From an uncultured Lactobacillus sp. (GTDB taxonomy: Bacteria > Bacillota > Bacilli > Lactobacillales > Lactobacillaceae), in assembly GCF_947367125.1 (NCBI RefSeq), contig NZ_CANBCQ010000007.1, forward strand, positions 1 through 64,000: 64,000 nt of DNA, read 5' to 3'. Position numbers and translations under genes: made by a program. The notes under the pieces are model-generated. The model saw nothing but the letters and a program-made list of their open reading frames with translations. It was not told the DNA's origin and searched no databases. Positions 49,836 through 60,493 of this stretch are shown here, piece after piece; the first letter of the stretch is position 1; each line of letters begins with the position of its first letter.

Positions 49836-50234
49836 ATGGTCATGACAGATCCAATCGCAGATTACTTGACTAGAATCAGAAATGCCAACATGGCAAAGCA
49901 CGATTCAGTTGAAATTCCTGCATCAAATATTAAAAAGTCTATTTCAGAAATTTTGAAGCGTGAAGGTTTCATCCGTGATTACGAAGTTGCAGATGACAAC
50001 AAGCAAGGCGTTATCAAGGTATTCTTGAAATATGGTCCAAATGGAGAACGTGTTATCTCAGGTTTGAAGCGTATTTCTAAGCCAGGTCTTAGAAACTACG
50101 TTGGCGCTGAAGATTTACCTAAGGTTCTTAATGGCTTAGGCATTGCCATCGTTTCTACTTCTGCTGGTGTTATTACCGACAAGGAAGCAAGACAAAAGAG
50201 CGTTGGCGGCGAAGTAATTGCCTACGTTTGGTAA
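49836..50234 (+). CDS. rpsH: 30S ribosomal protein S8
   Basis: A 132-residue 16S rRNA-binding protein, in E. coli the autorepressor of the spc operon. [18 protein letters not shown] is the family start. The first of two close ATG codons was kept because AGGAGG lies 9 bases before it. Confidence 0.97.
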   Translation: MVMTDPIADYLTRIRNANMAKHDSVEIPASNIKKSISEILKREGFIRDYEVADDNKQGVIKVFLKYGPNGERVISGLKRISKPGLRNYVGAEDLPKVLNGLGIAIVSTSAGVITDKEARQKSVGGEVIAYVW

Positions 50235-50258
50235 TACTGACAGAAAGGAGAACAATCA

Positions 50259-50789
50259 ATGAGCCGAATCGGTTTAAAGACTATTGAAGTCCCTGACAGT
50301 GTCACTGTTACCAAGGAAGGTGACAACATTACTGTTAAGGGTCCTAAGGGTGAATTAACTAGATACTTCGATCCAAAGATTAAGTTTGAACAAAAAGATG
50401 GTGAAATTAACTTTTCACGTTCAAGCGAAAGCGATAAAGCACTTCACGGTACTGAAAGAGCTAACTTAGCTTCAATGATCGAAGGTGTAGTTGATGGTTA
50501 TAAGAAGACTTTAAAGTTAATCGGTGTTGGTTACCGTGCACAAGCACAAGGCAACAAGATTACTTTAAATGTTGGTTACTCACACCCAGTTGTATTGACT
50601 GCACCAGAAGGTGTTTCTGTAAAAGCAACTTCAGCAACTGATGTCGAAGTTGAAGGTGTTTCAAAACAAGATGTAGGTCAATTTGCAGCTGAAATCCGCG
50701 CCGTACGTCCACCAGAACCTTACAAGGGTAAAGGTATTCGTTATGTTGATGAATACGTACGTCGCAAGGAAGGTAAGACTGGTAAGTAA
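50259..50789 (+). CDS. rplF: 50S ribosomal protein L6
   Basis: A 176-residue two-domain protein near the GTPase-associated centre. [12 protein letters not shown] and the C-terminal [20 protein letters not shown] signature are present. AGAAAGGAG precedes the ATG. Confidence 0.98.
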   Translation: MSRIGLKTIEVPDSVTVTKEGDNITVKGPKGELTRYFDPKIKFEQKDGEINFSRSSESDKALHGTERANLASMIEGVVDGYKKTLKLIGVGYRAQAQGNKITLNVGYSHPVVLTAPEGVSVKATSATDVEVEGVSKQDVGQFAAEIRAVRPPEPYKGKGIRYVDEYVRRKEGKTGK

Positions 50790-50815
50790 TAAGTAGTTAT
50801 TTTTGAGGTGAAATT

Positions 50816-51172
50816 GTGATTTCTAAACCAGATAAAAACAAGTTACGTTTAAAGCGCCATAGACGCGTTCGTGGAAAGATTTCTGGTACTGCTGAGCGCC
50901 CACGCTTAAGCATCTTTCGTTCAAATAAAAACATCTACGCTCAATTAATTGATGACGTAGCGGGTGTTACGCTTGCAAGCGCCTCAACTTTGGATGAAAA
51001 CGTATCAGATGCAACTAAGGTAGAACAAGCGGCAGCTGTTGGTAAGGCAATTGCTGAAGCTGCAAAGGCTAAAAATATTTCTACTGTTGTATTCGACAGA
51101 AGTGGTTACTTATACCACGGCCGTGTTCAAGCATTAGCTGATGCTGCTCGTGAAAACGGATTAGATTTCTAG
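50816..51172 (+). CDS. rplR: 50S ribosomal protein L18
   Basis: A 118-residue 5S rRNA-binding protein. [18 protein letters not shown] and the [19 protein letters not shown] end are conserved. It starts with GTG behind TTGAGGTG. Confidence 0.97.
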   Translation: MISKPDKNKLRLKRHRRVRGKISGTAERPRLSIFRSNKNIYAQLIDDVAGVTLASASTLDENVSDATKVEQAAAVGKAIAEAAKAKNISTVVFDRSGYLYHGRVQALADAARENGLDF

Positions 51173-51189
51173 GAAAGGAGAATTAACAC

Positions 51190-51696
51190 ATGGCAAACCG
51201 CAATGATTCTCGTAACAATCGCAGAAACAAAGACGATATCGAAGATCAATTAGTCGCTGTCAACCGTATTACTAAGGTTGTTAAAGGTGGCCGTCGCATG
51301 AGATTTGCTGCTCTTGTTGTTGTTGGCGACAAGAAAGGCCGTGTAGGTTTTGGTACTGGTAAAGCTCAAGAAGTCCCAGAAGCAATCCGTAAGGCTGTAG
51401 AAGACGGTAAGAAGAAAATGATCAACGTACCTAAAGTTGGTACTACTATTCCTCATGAAGTTATTGGTCACTACGGCTCAGGTAATATTTTATTGAAGCC
51501 TGCTGAAGCCGGTTCTGGTGTTGCTGCTGGTGGTGCCGTACGTATCGTTATGGATATGGCTGGTATCTCAGACGTAACTTCAAAGTCACTTGGTTCAAAC
51601 ACTCCAATCAATGTTGTTCGTGCAACTATTGATGGTTTGAAGAAGCTTAGAACTAGTGAAGAAGTTACAAAACTTCGTCAACCTGAAAGAGCTTAA
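51190..51696 (+). CDS. rpsE: 30S ribosomal protein S5
   Basis: A 168-residue protein important for accuracy and spectinomycin sensitivity. [20 protein letters not shown] holds the spectinomycin loop in wild-type form. [19 protein letters not shown] follows. GGAAAGGAG precedes the ATG. Confidence 0.98.
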   Translation: MANRNDSRNNRRNKDDIEDQLVAVNRITKVVKGGRRMRFAALVVVGDKKGRVGFGTGKAQEVPEAIRKAVEDGKKKMINVPKVGTTIPHEVIGHYGSGNILLKPAEAGSGVAAGGAVRIVMDMAGISDVTSKSLGSNTPINVVRATIDGLKKLRTSEEVTKLRQPERA

Positions 51697-51713
51697 GATT
51701 AGGGAGATCATAG

Positions 51714-51899
51714 ATGACTGATTTAAAGATTACTTTAATTAGAAGTGTTGCTCACCGTCTACCTCAACAAAGAAAGATCGTTAAAGCTCTTGGTTTAGGT
51801 AGAGTAGATAGTACTGTTGTTCTTCCAGACAACGCTGCTACTCGTGGTGCATTATTAAAGATTGCTCACTTAATCTCTGTTGAAGAGATTAACAAATAG
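51714..51899 (+). CDS. rpmD: 50S ribosomal protein L30
   Basis: A 61-residue protein with the [20 protein letters not shown] signature. It lies 17 bases after rpsE and 23 before rplO, in conserved order. Confidence 0.97.
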   Translation: MTDLKITLIRSVAHRLPQQRKIVKALGLGRVDSTVVLPDNAATRGALLKIAHLISVEEINK

Positions 51900-51922
51900 A
51901 ATATCAAGGAGGTGCCAAATTA

Positions 51923-52363
51923 ATGAAGCTTCATGAATTACATTCTGCTGAAGGCTCACGTCGCAATAGAAAACGTGTTGGTCGTGGTACTTCAAGTGGT
52001 TATGGTAAAACATCTGGCCGTGGTCAAAAGGGTCAATTAGCTCGTCAAGGCGGTCATACTCGTTTAGGTTTTGAAGGTGGTCAAATGCCATTATTCAGAA
52101 CTATGCCTAAGCGTGGTTTTAAGAACATTAACCGCAAAGAATATGCAATTGTAAATTTAGATGATTTAAACAAGTTCGAAGACGGCAGTGAAGTAACTGT
52201 AGAATCACTTAAAGACAATGGCTTGGTAAAGAAAGAATTATCAGGTGTTAAGTTACTTGGCAATGGCGAATTAAAAGTTAAGTTAACTGTAAAGGTTAAT
52301 AAAGTTTCCGCATCTGCTAAGAAAGCAGTTGAAGCCGCTGGCGGAACTGTTGAGGTGATCTAA
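51923..52363 (+). CDS. rplO: 50S ribosomal protein L15
   Basis: A 146-residue late assembly protein. [20 protein letters not shown] is the basic Gly-rich N-terminal extension. Its stop overlaps the secY ATG by one base, coupling translation. Confidence 0.98.
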   Translation: MKLHELHSAEGSRRNRKRVGRGTSSGYGKTSGRGQKGQLARQGGHTRLGFEGGQMPLFRTMPKRGFKNINRKEYAIVNLDDLNKFEDGSEVTVESLKDNGLVKKELSGVKLLGNGELKVKLTVKVNKVSASAKKAVEAAGGTVEVI

Positions 52364-53658
52364 TGTTTTCGACCTTGAAGAACGCCTTTAAAGATAAAGA
52401 AATTAGAAATAAGATTTATTTTACACTCTTTATTCTTTTGCTATACCGGATCGGTGCTAATATTACTGTTCCTGGTGTTAATGCAAAGGCGATCACACAG
52501 GTTGCTCAAACTGGGTTAGTTCCAATGTTGGATACTGTATCCGGTGGTGGATTAGATAATTATTCAATATTTTCCTTGGGTGTTTCCCCTTATATTACAG
52601 CGCAAATTGTTATCCAGTTGTTACAAATGGATATCGTTCCTACGCTGGTAGAGTGGGGAAAACAAGGTGAGGTAGGTCGGCGTAAAACGAATCAAGTTAC
52701 CCGATACTTAGCATTAGTTGTTGCATTTATTCAAAGTATTGGTATTACGCTAGGATTCAATGCCTTAACTCAGATGGGGTTGGTAAAGAATCAGACACCA
52801 CAGACCTATATCGAAATTGCCATTATTATGACTGCTGGCACCATGCTATTAACATGGTTAGGTGATGAGATTACCGATAAAGGTTTAGGCAATGGAGTAT
52901 CAGTAATTATTTTTGCTGGTATTATTGCAAGATTACCAAGTGGTTTATGGCAGATTTATAAAGAAGAAATTATTAATACTAGCGCCAGTGATCGTTGGCA
53001 AGGCATTTTGTTCTTCATCGCGGTTATAGTTGCAATCCTTATCGTAACGCAATTTGTTACATGGGTTGAACAAGCTGATCGTCGTATTCCGATTCAATAT
53101 ACAAGAAGAGCGACGATTAGTGGTTCTGAAAGTTTTCTACCATTAAAGGTTAATGTATCTGGGGTTATTCCAGTTATTTTTGCCAGTTCTTTTATTGTTA
53201 CACCGGCAACAATTTTAATGGCCTTTCAAAGGACCCAAGGCGATCAACAATGGTTTAAAGTAATGAACCAAATTTTTAGCTTACAAACTACTCCTGGAGT
53301 AATTATTTACACTATTTTAATTATCTTATTTACATTCTTCTACGCTTTCGTACAGGTCAATCCTGAGAAGCTAGCAGAAAACTTACAAAAACAAGGTGCT
53401 TATATTCCTAGTGTATGGCCAGGAAAAGATACTCAGGACTATATTTCAAAGATGTTGATGAAGTTATCAACTGTAGGTTCATTATTCTTAGGTTTAGTTG
53501 CTCTGCTGCCACAATTGGCTACTAACTTTTGGAATCTCCCAAGTTCCATTGGTTTAGGAGGAACAAGTCTTTTAATTGTGATTGGGGTTGTACTTGAGTT
53601 ATCTCGTCAAATTAACGGCTTGTTAATGAAGAGAGAATATGTTGGATTCATCAGATAG
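52363..53658 (+). CDS. secY: Preprotein translocase subunit SecY
   Basis: The channel protein of the Sec translocon, 431 residues with ten membrane segments. LLYRIGANITVPGV begins the core, the plug region follows TM1 (SGGGLDNYSIFSLGVSPYIT), and ENLQKQGAYIPSVWPGKDT is the cytoplasmic loop that contacts SecA and the ribosome. Location in the spc operon is conserved. Confidence 0.98.
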   Translation: MFSTLKNAFKDKEIRNKIYFTLFILLLYRIGANITVPGVNAKAITQVAQTGLVPMLDTVSGGGLDNYSIFSLGVSPYITAQIVIQLLQMDIVPTLVEWGKQGEVGRRKTNQVTRYLALVVAFIQSIGITLGFNALTQMGLVKNQTPQTYIEIAIIMTAGTMLLTWLGDEITDKGLGNGVSVIIFAGIIARLPSGLWQIYKEEIINTSASDRWQGILFFIAVIVAILIVTQFVTWVEQADRRIPIQYTRRATISGSESFLPLKVNVSGVIPVIFASSFIVTPATILMAFQRTQGDQQWFKVMNQIFSLQTTPGVIIYTILIILFTFFYAFVQVNPEKLAENLQKQGAYIPSVWPGKDTQDYISKMLMKLSTVGSLFLGLVALLPQLATNFWNLPSSIGLGGTSLLIVIGVVLELSRQINGLLMKREYVGFIR

Positions 53659-53668
53659 GAACGGATAA

Positions 53669-54325
53669 ATGATTAACTTAATTCTTTTAGGTCTACCAGG
53701 TGCTGGTAAAGGTACAGCATCAGAGAAAATCGTTGATAAATATCACTTAACTCATATCTCAACTGGAGATATGTTTAGGGAAGCAATGGCTAACAAGACT
53801 AAGGTTGGTCTTGAAGCTAAGAGTTATATCGATAAGGGGAATTTAGTCCCTGACGAAGTTACTGCTAAGTTAGTGGAAGAACGTTTAAGTCAACCAGATA
53901 TTAAAGAAGGTTTTATCTTAGACGGTTTTCCAAGAACTACTGTACAAGCGGAACTTTTAGACGGTATTACTAAGCGCTTAAAGAAGCCTTTAACAAATGT
54001 CATTGCGCTTGAAGTTGACGAAGACACTTTGATTAAGCGTTTATCAGCAAGATACATGTGTAAAAATTGTGGAGCTACTTATAATAAGCTTTCTAAGCAA
54101 CCTAAAGTTGAGGGTACTTGTGATCGCTGTGGTAGTCATGAGTTTTATCAACGTGAAGATGATAAGCCAGAAGTTGTTAAGAATCGTCTTGAAGTTAATG
54201 AAAAGATGAATGCACCTTTGAAGGACTTTTATCAAAAGAAAGGTTTGCTTACTGTAATTAATGGTGAACAAACTCCAGAAAAAGTCTTTGAAGATATTGA
54301 TGCGGTGTTGAGCAATAATCAATAA
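53669..54325 (+). CDS. adk: Adenylate kinase
   Basis: It equilibrates ATP and AMP with ADP. The 218 residues include the P-loop GLPGAGKGT (8-16), STGDMFREA, and DGFPRT. The LID domain holds four cysteines C131, C134, C151 and C154, a zinc site typical of Gram-positive kinases. It follows secY. The map gene that lies after adk in Bacillus is absent. Confidence 0.97.
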   Translation: MINLILLGLPGAGKGTASEKIVDKYHLTHISTGDMFREAMANKTKVGLEAKSYIDKGNLVPDEVTAKLVEERLSQPDIKEGFILDGFPRTTVQAELLDGITKRLKKPLTNVIALEVDEDTLIKRLSARYMCKNCGATYNKLSKQPKVEGTCDRCGSHEFYQREDDKPEVVKNRLEVNEKMNAPLKDFYQKKGLLTVINGEQTPEKVFEDIDAVLSNNQ

Positions 54326-54335
54326 GAAGAAAATT

Positions 54336-54363
54336 TTGTATAATTTTTTATCCGTGTTATAAT
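54336..54363 (+). promoter_or_regulatory. Internal promoter before infA
   Basis: TTGTAT, 16 bases and TATAAT with an upstream TG (extended -10) lie in the 76-base gap between adk and infA. It could drive infA-rpmJ-rpsM-rpsK-rpoA-rplQ separately. Confidence 0.6.
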
Positions 54364-54401
54364 TTCAAAGTATATGACTGTTTAATTGCGGAGGAACAAC
54401 T

Positions 54402-54623
54402 TTGGCAAAAGATGATGTCATTGAAGTAGAAGGTAAGGTAGTTGATACCTTACCTAATGCTATGTTTAAAGTTGAATTGGAAAATGGAGCCACAATTTTA
54501 GCACATGTTTCTGGGAAGATTAGAATGCACTATATTCGTATCTTACCTGGAGACCGTGTAACTGTGGAATTATCTCCATATGATTTAACTAAAGGTAGAA
54601 TTACGTATCGGTTTATAAAGTAA
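54402..54623 (+). CDS. infA: Translation initiation factor IF-1
   Basis: A 73-residue OB-fold protein that fills the A site during initiation. [19 protein letters not shown] and [16 protein letters not shown] are conserved. It starts with TTG behind GGAGG. IF-1 opens the alpha part of the cluster. Confidence 0.97.
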   Translation: MAKDDVIEVEGKVVDTLPNAMFKVELENGATILAHVSGKIRMHYIRILPGDRVTVELSPYDLTKGRITYRFIK

Positions 54624-54639
54624 TATAACGGAGGGAAAC

Positions 54640-54756
54640 ATGAAGGTTAGACCATCTGTTAAACCAATGTGTGAACATTGTAAAGTTATCAAGAGACATG
54701 GCCGTGTTATGGTAATTTGTTCAGCAAATCCAAAGCACAAGCAACGTCAAGGTTAA
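54640..54756 (+). CDS. rpmJ: 50S ribosomal protein L36
   Basis: A 38-residue zinc protein, [20 protein letters not shown] at the start and ending in KHKQRQG. The zinc ligands are C11, C14, C27 and H33. GGAGGGAA precedes the ATG. It sits between infA and rpsM as usual. Confidence 0.97.
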   Translation: MKVRPSVKPMCEHCKVIKRHGRVMVICSANPKHKQRQG

Positions 54757-54776
54757 AAATAGAGGGGGTGTAGTTT

Positions 54777-55127
54777 ATGGCTCGTATTGCTGGTGTTGAC
54801 TTACCAAGAGACAAGAGAATCGTTATCGCTTTAACTTACATTTACGGTATCGGTGAAGCAACTGCTAAGAAGATTTGCGCTGATGCTGGTGTATCTGAAG
54901 ATATCCGTTCAAAGGATTTAACTCCAGAAGATCAAGAAAAGCTTCGTGCTGAAGTTGATAAGTACCGTGTTGAAGGTGACTTACGTCGTGAAGTAAGCAT
55001 GAACATTAAGCGTTTAGTTGATATTGGTTCTTACCGTGGTATTCGTCACCGCCGTGGACTTCCAGTTCGTGGCCAAAATACCAAGAACAATGCTCGTACT
55101 CGTAAGGGTACTAAGAGAAATCGTTAA
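54777..55127 (+). CDS. rpsM: 30S ribosomal protein S13
   Basis: A 116-residue protein of the 30S head that bridges to L5. [20 protein letters not shown] opens it and the basic [15 protein letters not shown] tail contacts P-site tRNA. GAGGGGGTG precedes the ATG. Confidence 0.98.
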   Translation: MARIAGVDLPRDKRIVIALTYIYGIGEATAKKICADAGVSEDIRSKDLTPEDQEKLRAEVDKYRVEGDLRREVSMNIKRLVDIGSYRGIRHRRGLPVRGQNTKNNARTRKGTKRNR

Positions 55128-55151
55128 TTTTATTTATAAGGAGGTTTATTG

Positions 55152-55541
55152 ATGCCTGCAAAGAAAACAGCACGTAAGCGTCGTGTGAAGAAGCATGTTG
55201 AAAGCGGTGTGGCTCACATTCACTCAACGTTTAATAATACTTTAGTCATGATTACTGACGTTCAAGGTAATGCAGTTGCTTGGTCTTCAGCTGGTGCATT
55301 GGGCTTTAAGGGTAGTCGTAAGTCTACTCCATTTGCAGCTCAAATGGCAGCTGAAGCAGCAGCTAAGAGTGCAATGGACCAAGGTATGAAACATGTAGAA
55401 GTTTCAGTTAAAGGTCCTGGTGCTGGTCGTGAATCTGCTATTAGATCACTTCAAGCAACTGGTCTTGAAATTACTGCAATTCGTGACGTTACGCCAGTTC
55501 CCCACAATGGTTCCAGACCACCAAAACGTCGTCGTGTTTAA
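55152..55541 (+). CDS. rpsK: 30S ribosomal protein S11
   Basis: A 129-residue platform protein near the Shine-Dalgarno helix. [20 protein letters not shown] and the [13 protein letters not shown] tail are conserved. The ATG was chosen because AAGGAGG lies 7 bases before it; a TTG one codon earlier is too close. Confidence 0.97.
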   Translation: MPAKKTARKRRVKKHVESGVAHIHSTFNNTLVMITDVQGNAVAWSSAGALGFKGSRKSTPFAAQMAAEAAAKSAMDQGMKHVEVSVKGPGAGRESAIRSLQATGLEITAIRDVTPVPHNGSRPPKRRRV

Positions 55542-55586
55542 TTTTGTCCTTGGTATAGGACGTAACGTTTTGAAAGGGGCCCAGTA

Positions 55587-56525
55587 ATGATTGAATTTGA
55601 AAAACCAAATATTACCGTTGTTGAACAAGAAGATTCTTACGGTAAGTTTGTTGTTGAACCACTTGAGCGAGGCTTTGGTACTACTTTAGGTAATTCTTTG
55701 AGAAGAGTATTACTTACTTCTATTCCAGGTACTGGACTTGTTTATGTGCAAATTGATGGCGTTTTACACGAGTTCTCAACAGTTCCTGGCGTCAGAGAGG
55801 ATGTAACTAAGATCATCTTGAACTTGAAGAAACTTGAATTAAAGTCTCTTTCAGATGAACAAAAGGTTATTGAATTGGACGTTGAAGGTCCTGCCACAGT
55901 AACTGCTGATGATCTTAAAGTTGATGCAGACGTTCAAGTTTTGAATCCGGATCAATATATTTGTACCATTGCTGAAGGTGGACACTTGCATATGGAACTC
56001 GCCGTAAAGAATGGTAGAGGTTATGTTGCTGCAAGTGACAATAAGAGTGATGACATGCCAATCGGAGTTATCCCAGTTGATTCTTTATTCTCACCAATTA
56101 AGAAGGTTAACTACCAAGTAGAATCAACCCGTGTTGGTAAGAGAGATGACTTTGATAAACTCACTTTTGAGATTTGGACTGACGGTTCAATCAAGCCTAA
56201 TGACGCCCTTAGTTTTGCTGCCAAGATTTTAGTTGAACACTTCAAGGTATTTGAATCGGCAGATGCGAATGCTAAATTCAGCGAAGTAATGGTAGAAAAG
56301 GAAGACGATAAGAAAGAAAAGAAGCTTGAAATGACTATTGAAGAGCTTGATCTTTCTGTTCGTTCATACAACTGCCTGAAGCGTGCCGGCATTAATACTC
56401 TTCAAGAGTTAACTGATAAGACAGAATCAGATATGATGCGTGTACGTAACTTAGGACGTAAATCATTGGAAGAAGTTAAAAATAAATTAACCGACTTAGG
56501 TCTTTCACTTCGTCAAGAAGACTAA
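55587..56525 (+). CDS. rpoA: DNA-directed RNA polymerase subunit alpha
   Basis: A 312-residue subunit that dimerises to start polymerase assembly. The N-terminal domain has [15 protein letters not shown] (assembly). A charged linker ([10 protein letters not shown]) leads to the C-terminal domain (about 240-312, [20 protein letters not shown]), which binds UP elements and activators. GAAAGGGG precedes the ATG. Confidence 0.98.
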   Translation: MIEFEKPNITVVEQEDSYGKFVVEPLERGFGTTLGNSLRRVLLTSIPGTGLVYVQIDGVLHEFSTVPGVREDVTKIILNLKKLELKSLSDEQKVIELDVEGPATVTADDLKVDADVQVLNPDQYICTIAEGGHLHMELAVKNGRGYVAASDNKSDDMPIGVIPVDSLFSPIKKVNYQVESTRVGKRDDFDKLTFEIWTDGSIKPNDALSFAAKILVEHFKVFESADANAKFSEVMVEKEDDKKEKKLEMTIEELDLSVRSYNCLKRAGINTLQELTDKTESDMMRVRNLGRKSLEEVKNKLTDLGLSLRQED

Positions 56526-56552
56526 GCTTAGGTGAATAAAGGAGGCAAATCC

Positions 56553-56936
56553 ATGGCATACCGTAAATTAGGTCGCGATAGTGCTCACAGAAAAGCAATG
56601 CTTAGAGAAATGACTACTCAATTAATCATGAACGAACGCATTGTTACTACTGAAACTCGTGCTAAAGAAGTTCGTAAGACTACCGAAAAGATGATTACTT
56701 TAGGTAAGCGCGGCGATTTAGCAGCTAGAAGAAAGGCTGCTGCATTTGTACGTGACGAAGTTGCAGATGTTCACGAAGAAAAAGATGCAGTTGTTGTTAA
56801 GTCAGCATTGCAAAAGCTTTTCAGTGATGTAGCACCTCGTTACAAGGACCGTAATGGTGGTTACACCAGAATTTTGAAGTTAGCTGTTCCTCGTAAAGGT
56901 GACGCTGCTCCAATGGTTATTCTTGAATTAGTTTAA
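56553..56936 (+). CDS. rplQ: 50S ribosomal protein L17
   Basis: A 127-residue tunnel-exit protein. [20 protein letters not shown] is the family start, chosen with AAGGAGG 8 bases upstream over a longer frame from 56532. It closes the alpha operon and is followed by a structured RNA. Confidence 0.97.
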   Translation: MAYRKLGRDSAHRKAMLREMTTQLIMNERIVTTETRAKEVRKTTEKMITLGKRGDLAARRKAAAFVRDEVADVHEEKDAVVVKSALQKLFSDVAPRYKDRNGGYTRILKLAVPRKGDAAPMVILELV

Positions 56937-56952
56937 TTTTAGAGTAACAAAA

Positions 56953-56968
56953 CTTAATACGTATTAAG
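56953..56968. repeat. Perfect 16-base palindrome after rplQ
   Basis: CTTAATACGTATTAAG is fully self-complementary and lies directly before the structured element. It may be an operator or part of the RNA fold. Confidence 0.5.
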
Positions 56969-57061
56969 AATTATCCATGAAAGTGAGAATAAGTGTAAAG
57001 ATGATGGCGTATGCTTAGTCTAGCTTAGATGATTAAAACTCATCCCTCTTCATGGGTGATT
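56969..57061 (+). ncRNA. L17 downstream element-like RNA (3' UTR of rplQ)
   Basis: AATTATCCATGAA pairs with TTCATGGGTGATT over 13 bp (two G-T pairs), closing a loop of about 67 bases that contains a GATGA/TCATC hairpin. A T-run follows at once. The L17DE motif is a known conserved RNA found just after rplQ in Lactobacillales; position and layout fit it. Its function is not established. Confidence 0.6.
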
Positions 57062-57068
57062 TTTTTTG
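57040..57068 (+). terminator. Terminator at the end of the alpha operon
   Basis: TCATCC/GGGTGA pairs just before eight T. This hairpin shares the GGGTGA strand with the longer closing helix, so the two folds exclude each other. Confidence 0.55.
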
Positions 57069-57079
57069 CTCTTTTTTTC

Positions 57080-57088
57080 TGTTACAAT
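57080..57088 (+). promoter_or_regulatory. Extended -10 before ecfA1
   Basis: TGTTACAAT lies about 35 bases before the ecfA1 start; the -35 is T-rich and unclear. Confidence 0.35.
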
Positions 57089-57122
57089 TGCTAATAAGTG
57101 ATTTAAGAGAGGGAGTGAAAAG

Positions 57123-57974
57123 ATGCCAGTAGATAACGCTGTTGAATTTAAAAATATTTTGTTTACTTATCCTGATACTGAAAAAGCTGTTCTTGACAAA
57201 ATTAGTTTTAAAATAAAAAAGGGTTCATGGACATCTTTAATAGGCCATAATGGTAGTGGTAAATCCACAATTTCTAAGTTAATCAATGGATTACTTTTGC
57301 CTGATTCTATTGCTGATTCTAAAATTAATGTTTTAGGAATGGAATTGAATCAAGAGACTGTTTGGAAAATTCGAGAAAAAGTTGGTATTGTATTTCAAAA
57401 TCCAGATAACCAATTTGTTGGAGCAACAGTTGGGGATGATGTTGCTTTTGGTCTTGAAAATAGAGCTGTTCCACGAAACCGGATGGTAAAAATAGTAAGA
57501 AACGTTTTAGCGGATGTTGGAATGCTAGATTATATAAATGCAGAACCAGCTAATCTTTCTGGTGGACAAAAGCAGCGGGTGGCTATTGCAGGTATTCTTG
57601 CTGTAGAGCCAGAGATCATTATTTTGGATGAGTCAACTTCAATGTTGGATCCTAGTGGTCGAGAACAAATATTAAAGATTATTAGACGGTTAAAGAAAGA
57701 AAAAAATTTAACAGTTATTTCAATTACGCACGACATCGATGAAGCTAATATGGCGGATGATGTAATAGTATTAAATGACGGGAAAATTTTAGCTCAGGGA
57801 ACACCAACGATAATTTTTGATAAAACTGAGATGTTGGAAAAGATAGGGTTAGATATTCCATTTGTGTACAAGTTAATAGATAAGTTAAATAAAGTTGGAA
57901 TCTCTGTGCCTCAAAATATAAAGACGAAAGATGAGTTGAAGCAATATCTATGTCAATTAAATTTGAAAAAGTAA
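57123..57974 (+). CDS. ecfA1: ECF transporter ATPase EcfA1
   Basis: One of the two ATPases of the energy-coupling-factor module that powers vitamin and metal uptake by S components. Walker [10 protein letters not shown] (41-49), signature [13 protein letters not shown], Walker [14 protein letters not shown] and the switch histidine in SITHDIDEA are complete. Length 283. It overlaps ecfA2 by 25 bases and is translated with it. GAGGGAG precedes the ATG. Confidence 0.95.
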   Translation: MPVDNAVEFKNILFTYPDTEKAVLDKISFKIKKGSWTSLIGHNGSGKSTISKLINGLLLPDSIADSKINVLGMELNQETVWKIREKVGIVFQNPDNQFVGATVGDDVAFGLENRAVPRNRMVKIVRNVLADVGMLDYINAEPANLSGGQKQRVAIAGILAVEPEIIILDESTSMLDPSGREQILKIIRRLKKEKNLTVISITHDIDEANMADDVIVLNDGKILAQGTPTIIFDKTEMLEKIGLDIPFVYKLIDKLNKVGISVPQNIKTKDELKQYLCQLNLKK

Positions 57975-58795
57975 ATTATATCTATTCTCCTGGAACTTCT
58001 ATGGAGAAAAAAGGGTTAGATAATGTTTCATTTGAATTAACTGAAAATAGTTTTGTTGCGTTAGTAGGCCATACGGGTAGTGGAAAGTCAACTTTAATGC
58101 AGCATTTTAATGCATTGTTAAAGCCAAGTTCTGGAACCATTGATATTGCAGGCTATCATATTACCAATCAAACTGGAAATAAAAATTTGAAAAAGTTGCG
58201 AAAACAAGTGAGTCTAGTTTTTCAATTTCCTGAAGCTCAACTTTTTGAAAATACTGTACTTGAAGACATTGAGTTTGGACCTAAAAATTTTGGTGCTACT
58301 GAGAATGAAGCAAAAAGCAAGGCGTTAAAATGGTTAAAGCGTGTAGGATTAGACGAGACTATTGCAAATAAATCACCATTTGAACTATCTGGAGGTCAAA
58401 TGCGGCGAGTTGCAATTGCTGGGGTAATGGCCAATGAGCCAGCTATTTTATGTTTAGATGAGCCGGCAGCCGGGTTAGATCCTAAATCTCGTAAAGAAAT
58501 GATGAAATTATTTGTTGATTATCAAAAAGCCGGTCATACGGTAATATTGGTTACACATAATATGGACGATGCTGCAGAATATGCAAGTGATGTTTTGGTC
58601 ATGGAACATGGTAAGCTAATTAAACACGATGTGCCGAAGCGAATTTTTGCTGATAGAAATTGGCTTGAAAAACATTATTTAGATGAACCTACATCTAGCT
58701 TATTTGCAGCTGGTTTAACGGATTTTAATTTTAAAGATCATCCTCTTACAATAGATCAATTGGTTGCTGGAATTAAAGAAAATGTACGAGGGTAG
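57950..58795 (+). CDS. ecfA2: ECF transporter ATPase EcfA2
   Basis: The second ATPase, 281 residues, with Walker [10 protein letters not shown] (40-48), signature [25 protein letters not shown] and VTHNMDDA. It forms a heterodimer with EcfA1. Shared S components (riboflavin, folate, biotin and others) are encoded elsewhere. The order A1-A2-T is conserved after the alpha operon in Firmicutes. Confidence 0.95.
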   Translation: MSIKFEKVNYIYSPGTSMEKKGLDNVSFELTENSFVALVGHTGSGKSTLMQHFNALLKPSSGTIDIAGYHITNQTGNKNLKKLRKQVSLVFQFPEAQLFENTVLEDIEFGPKNFGATENEAKSKALKWLKRVGLDETIANKSPFELSGGQMRRVAIAGVMANEPAILCLDEPAAGLDPKSRKEMMKLFVDYQKAGHTVILVTHNMDDAAEYASDVLVMEHGKLIKHDVPKRIFADRNWLEKHYLDEPTSSLFAAGLTDFNFKDHPLTIDQLVAGIKENVRG

Positions 58796-58798
58796 GTT

Positions 58799-59596
58799 AT
58801 GAGTAAGATAATTGTAGGACGTTATATTCCGGGACATTCTCTTATTTATAAAATGGATCCTCGGAGTAAATTATTAGTTACCATATTATTTATATTGGCT
58901 ATCTTTTTAGCTAATAATCCAATAACTTATGCGATTGTGACCATTTTCTGCTTTTTAGCTGTAATTGCTACAGGGTTAAAAGCAAAAGTATTTTGGGATG
59001 GTGTTAAGCCTTTGATTGGCTTGATTTTCTTTACGTCTCTTTTACAACTATTTTTTATGACTGGTGGTCATATTTATTGGCATTGGTGGATTTTTTCACT
59101 ATCTAGTTACGGTTTAGTTAATGCAATTTATATTTTTATTCGTTTTACATTAATTATTTTAATTTCAACAGTGATGACAGTCACTACAATGCCGCTTGAA
59201 ATTGCTGATGCGATGGAATGGTTGCTTAAACCGCTTAAGTTGTTTAAAGTGCCTGTGGATAAAATTGCGTTAGTAATTTCAATTGCACTTCGTTTCGTAC
59301 CAACATTATTTGATGAAACATTGAAAATTATGAATGCTCAAAGATCACGTGGAGCAGATTTTAATGATGGTGGTTTGATTCAAAGAGCAAAAGCAATTAC
59401 TCCCATCTTAGTACCGCTGTTTATTCATTCTTTAGAAACAGCAATTGATTTATCAACGGCAATGGAATCACGCGGTTATCGAAGTAGTGAAGGACGAACA
59501 AGATATCGTGTTTTAAGTTGGTCAAAATGTGATCTAATTGCATTAATCTATTTTGTATTGTTGGTCGGATTATTATTGATTTTTAGGACACATTAA
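58799..59596 (+). CDS. ecfT: ECF transporter transmembrane protein EcfT
   Basis: A 265-residue membrane protein with about five to six helices. It links the ATPases to S components through two cytoplasmic coupling helices carrying the [10 protein letters not shown] and [10 protein letters not shown] (Ser-Arg-Gly) motifs. It begins three bases after ecfA2 and ends four bases before truA. Confidence 0.94.
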   Translation: MSKIIVGRYIPGHSLIYKMDPRSKLLVTILFILAIFLANNPITYAIVTIFCFLAVIATGLKAKVFWDGVKPLIGLIFFTSLLQLFFMTGGHIYWHWWIFSLSSYGLVNAIYIFIRFTLIILISTVMTVTTMPLEIADAMEWLLKPLKLFKVPVDKIALVISIALRFVPTLFDETLKIMNAQRSRGADFNDGGLIQRAKAITPILVPLFIHSLETAIDLSTAMESRGYRSSEGRTRYRVLSWSKCDLIALIYFVLLVGLLLIFRTH

Positions 59597-59600
59597 AGAT

Positions 59601-60389
59601 ATGACAACAAGGTATAAGATGACGATGGCTTATGATGGCCATCTTTTTCATGGCTTTCAGCTTCAGCCAAATCAGCGAACAGTGCAAGGAACAATTGAGG
59701 ATGCACTGAAAAAAATGACTAAAGGAAAACGAGTTATTGTGCAGGGCTCAGGACGAACCGATGCAGGTGTGCATGCAGTTGGGCAAGTAATTCATTTTGA
59801 TTATCCTGGGAAGACAATACCAGCGAATAGAATGATTTTAGCGATGAATTCAATGATGCCAACTGATATTATTTTTAATAATTGTCAAATTGTTAATGAT
59901 GATTTTCATGCACGTTACTCCATTAAAGGAAAATGGTATCGTTATCGCGTTAGTTTAGATCATTTTGTTAATCCATTTAAACGTTTTTATACAGGACATT
60001 TTCCATATCCACTAGATATTGAAAAGATGCAAATTGCGGCACAAGATTTGTTGGGAAAACATGACTTTACTAGTTTTGCGGCTAGTGGTGGTCAAATTGA
60101 AGATAAAGTGCGAACGATTTATTATGTAAAAATCACAGAGGATAAAAAAGATAATGAAGTGATTTTTGACTTCATTGGTTCAGGATTCTTATATAATATG
60201 GTTCGAATCATGGTAGCAGCGTTGCTTGAGATTGGGAATGATCGTAGACCAGTGCATGATTTGCAGCGGGTAATCGCGGCAAAAGATCGACAAGAAGTGA
60301 GACAAACAGCTCATGCCAGCGGTTTATATCTTTATCATGTTTTTTATGATGAAGTACCACAAAAATATCGCTTAGATCAGCATTTATAA
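59601..60389 (+). CDS. truA: tRNA pseudouridine synthase A
   Basis: It makes pseudouridine at positions 38-40 of many tRNAs. The 262 residues contain catalytic D54 in [11 protein letters not shown] and the [11 protein letters not shown] segment. Its linkage with ecfT and the following rplM is the standard Firmicute order. AAAGAT upstream is a weak ribosome site, suggesting coupling to ecfT. Confidence 0.95.
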   Translation: MTTRYKMTMAYDGHLFHGFQLQPNQRTVQGTIEDALKKMTKGKRVIVQGSGRTDAGVHAVGQVIHFDYPGKTIPANRMILAMNSMMPTDIIFNNCQIVNDDFHARYSIKGKWYRYRVSLDHFVNPFKRFYTGHFPYPLDIEKMQIAAQDLLGKHDFTSFAASGGQIEDKVRTIYYVKITEDKKDNEVIFDFIGSGFLYNMVRIMVAALLEIGNDRRPVHDLQRVIAAKDRQEVRQTAHASGLYLYHVFYDEVPQKYRLDQHL

Positions 60390-60418
60390 TTGACATTTTG
60401 CCTAAAAGGACGTACTCT
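60390..60418 (+). promoter_or_regulatory. rplM-rpsI promoter
   Basis: TTGACA begins at the truA stop. TACTCT lies 17 bases on; a TAATAT five bases further is the alternative -10. Confidence 0.45.
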
Positions 60419-60424
60419 AATATA

Positions 60425-60493
60425 GTATGTTTGTCCACGATAGGCCCCGGAAACTTATTGTTTTCAAACTGCAAATAAACGGAGGAATTTAAA
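60425..60493 (+). promoter_or_regulatory. Leader of rplM-rpsI (candidate L13 leader)
   Basis: About 70 untranslated bases with a GGAAAC/GTTTTC hairpin (60449-60465) before GGAGG. L13 leaders are known RNA motifs in Gram-positives; the match is by position and could not be tested. Confidence 0.35.

Noticed and set aside
57950..57974. Frameshift between the two ECF ATPases
   Set aside because: The 25-base overlap is the usual arrangement, and both proteins are complete with all ATPase motifs.
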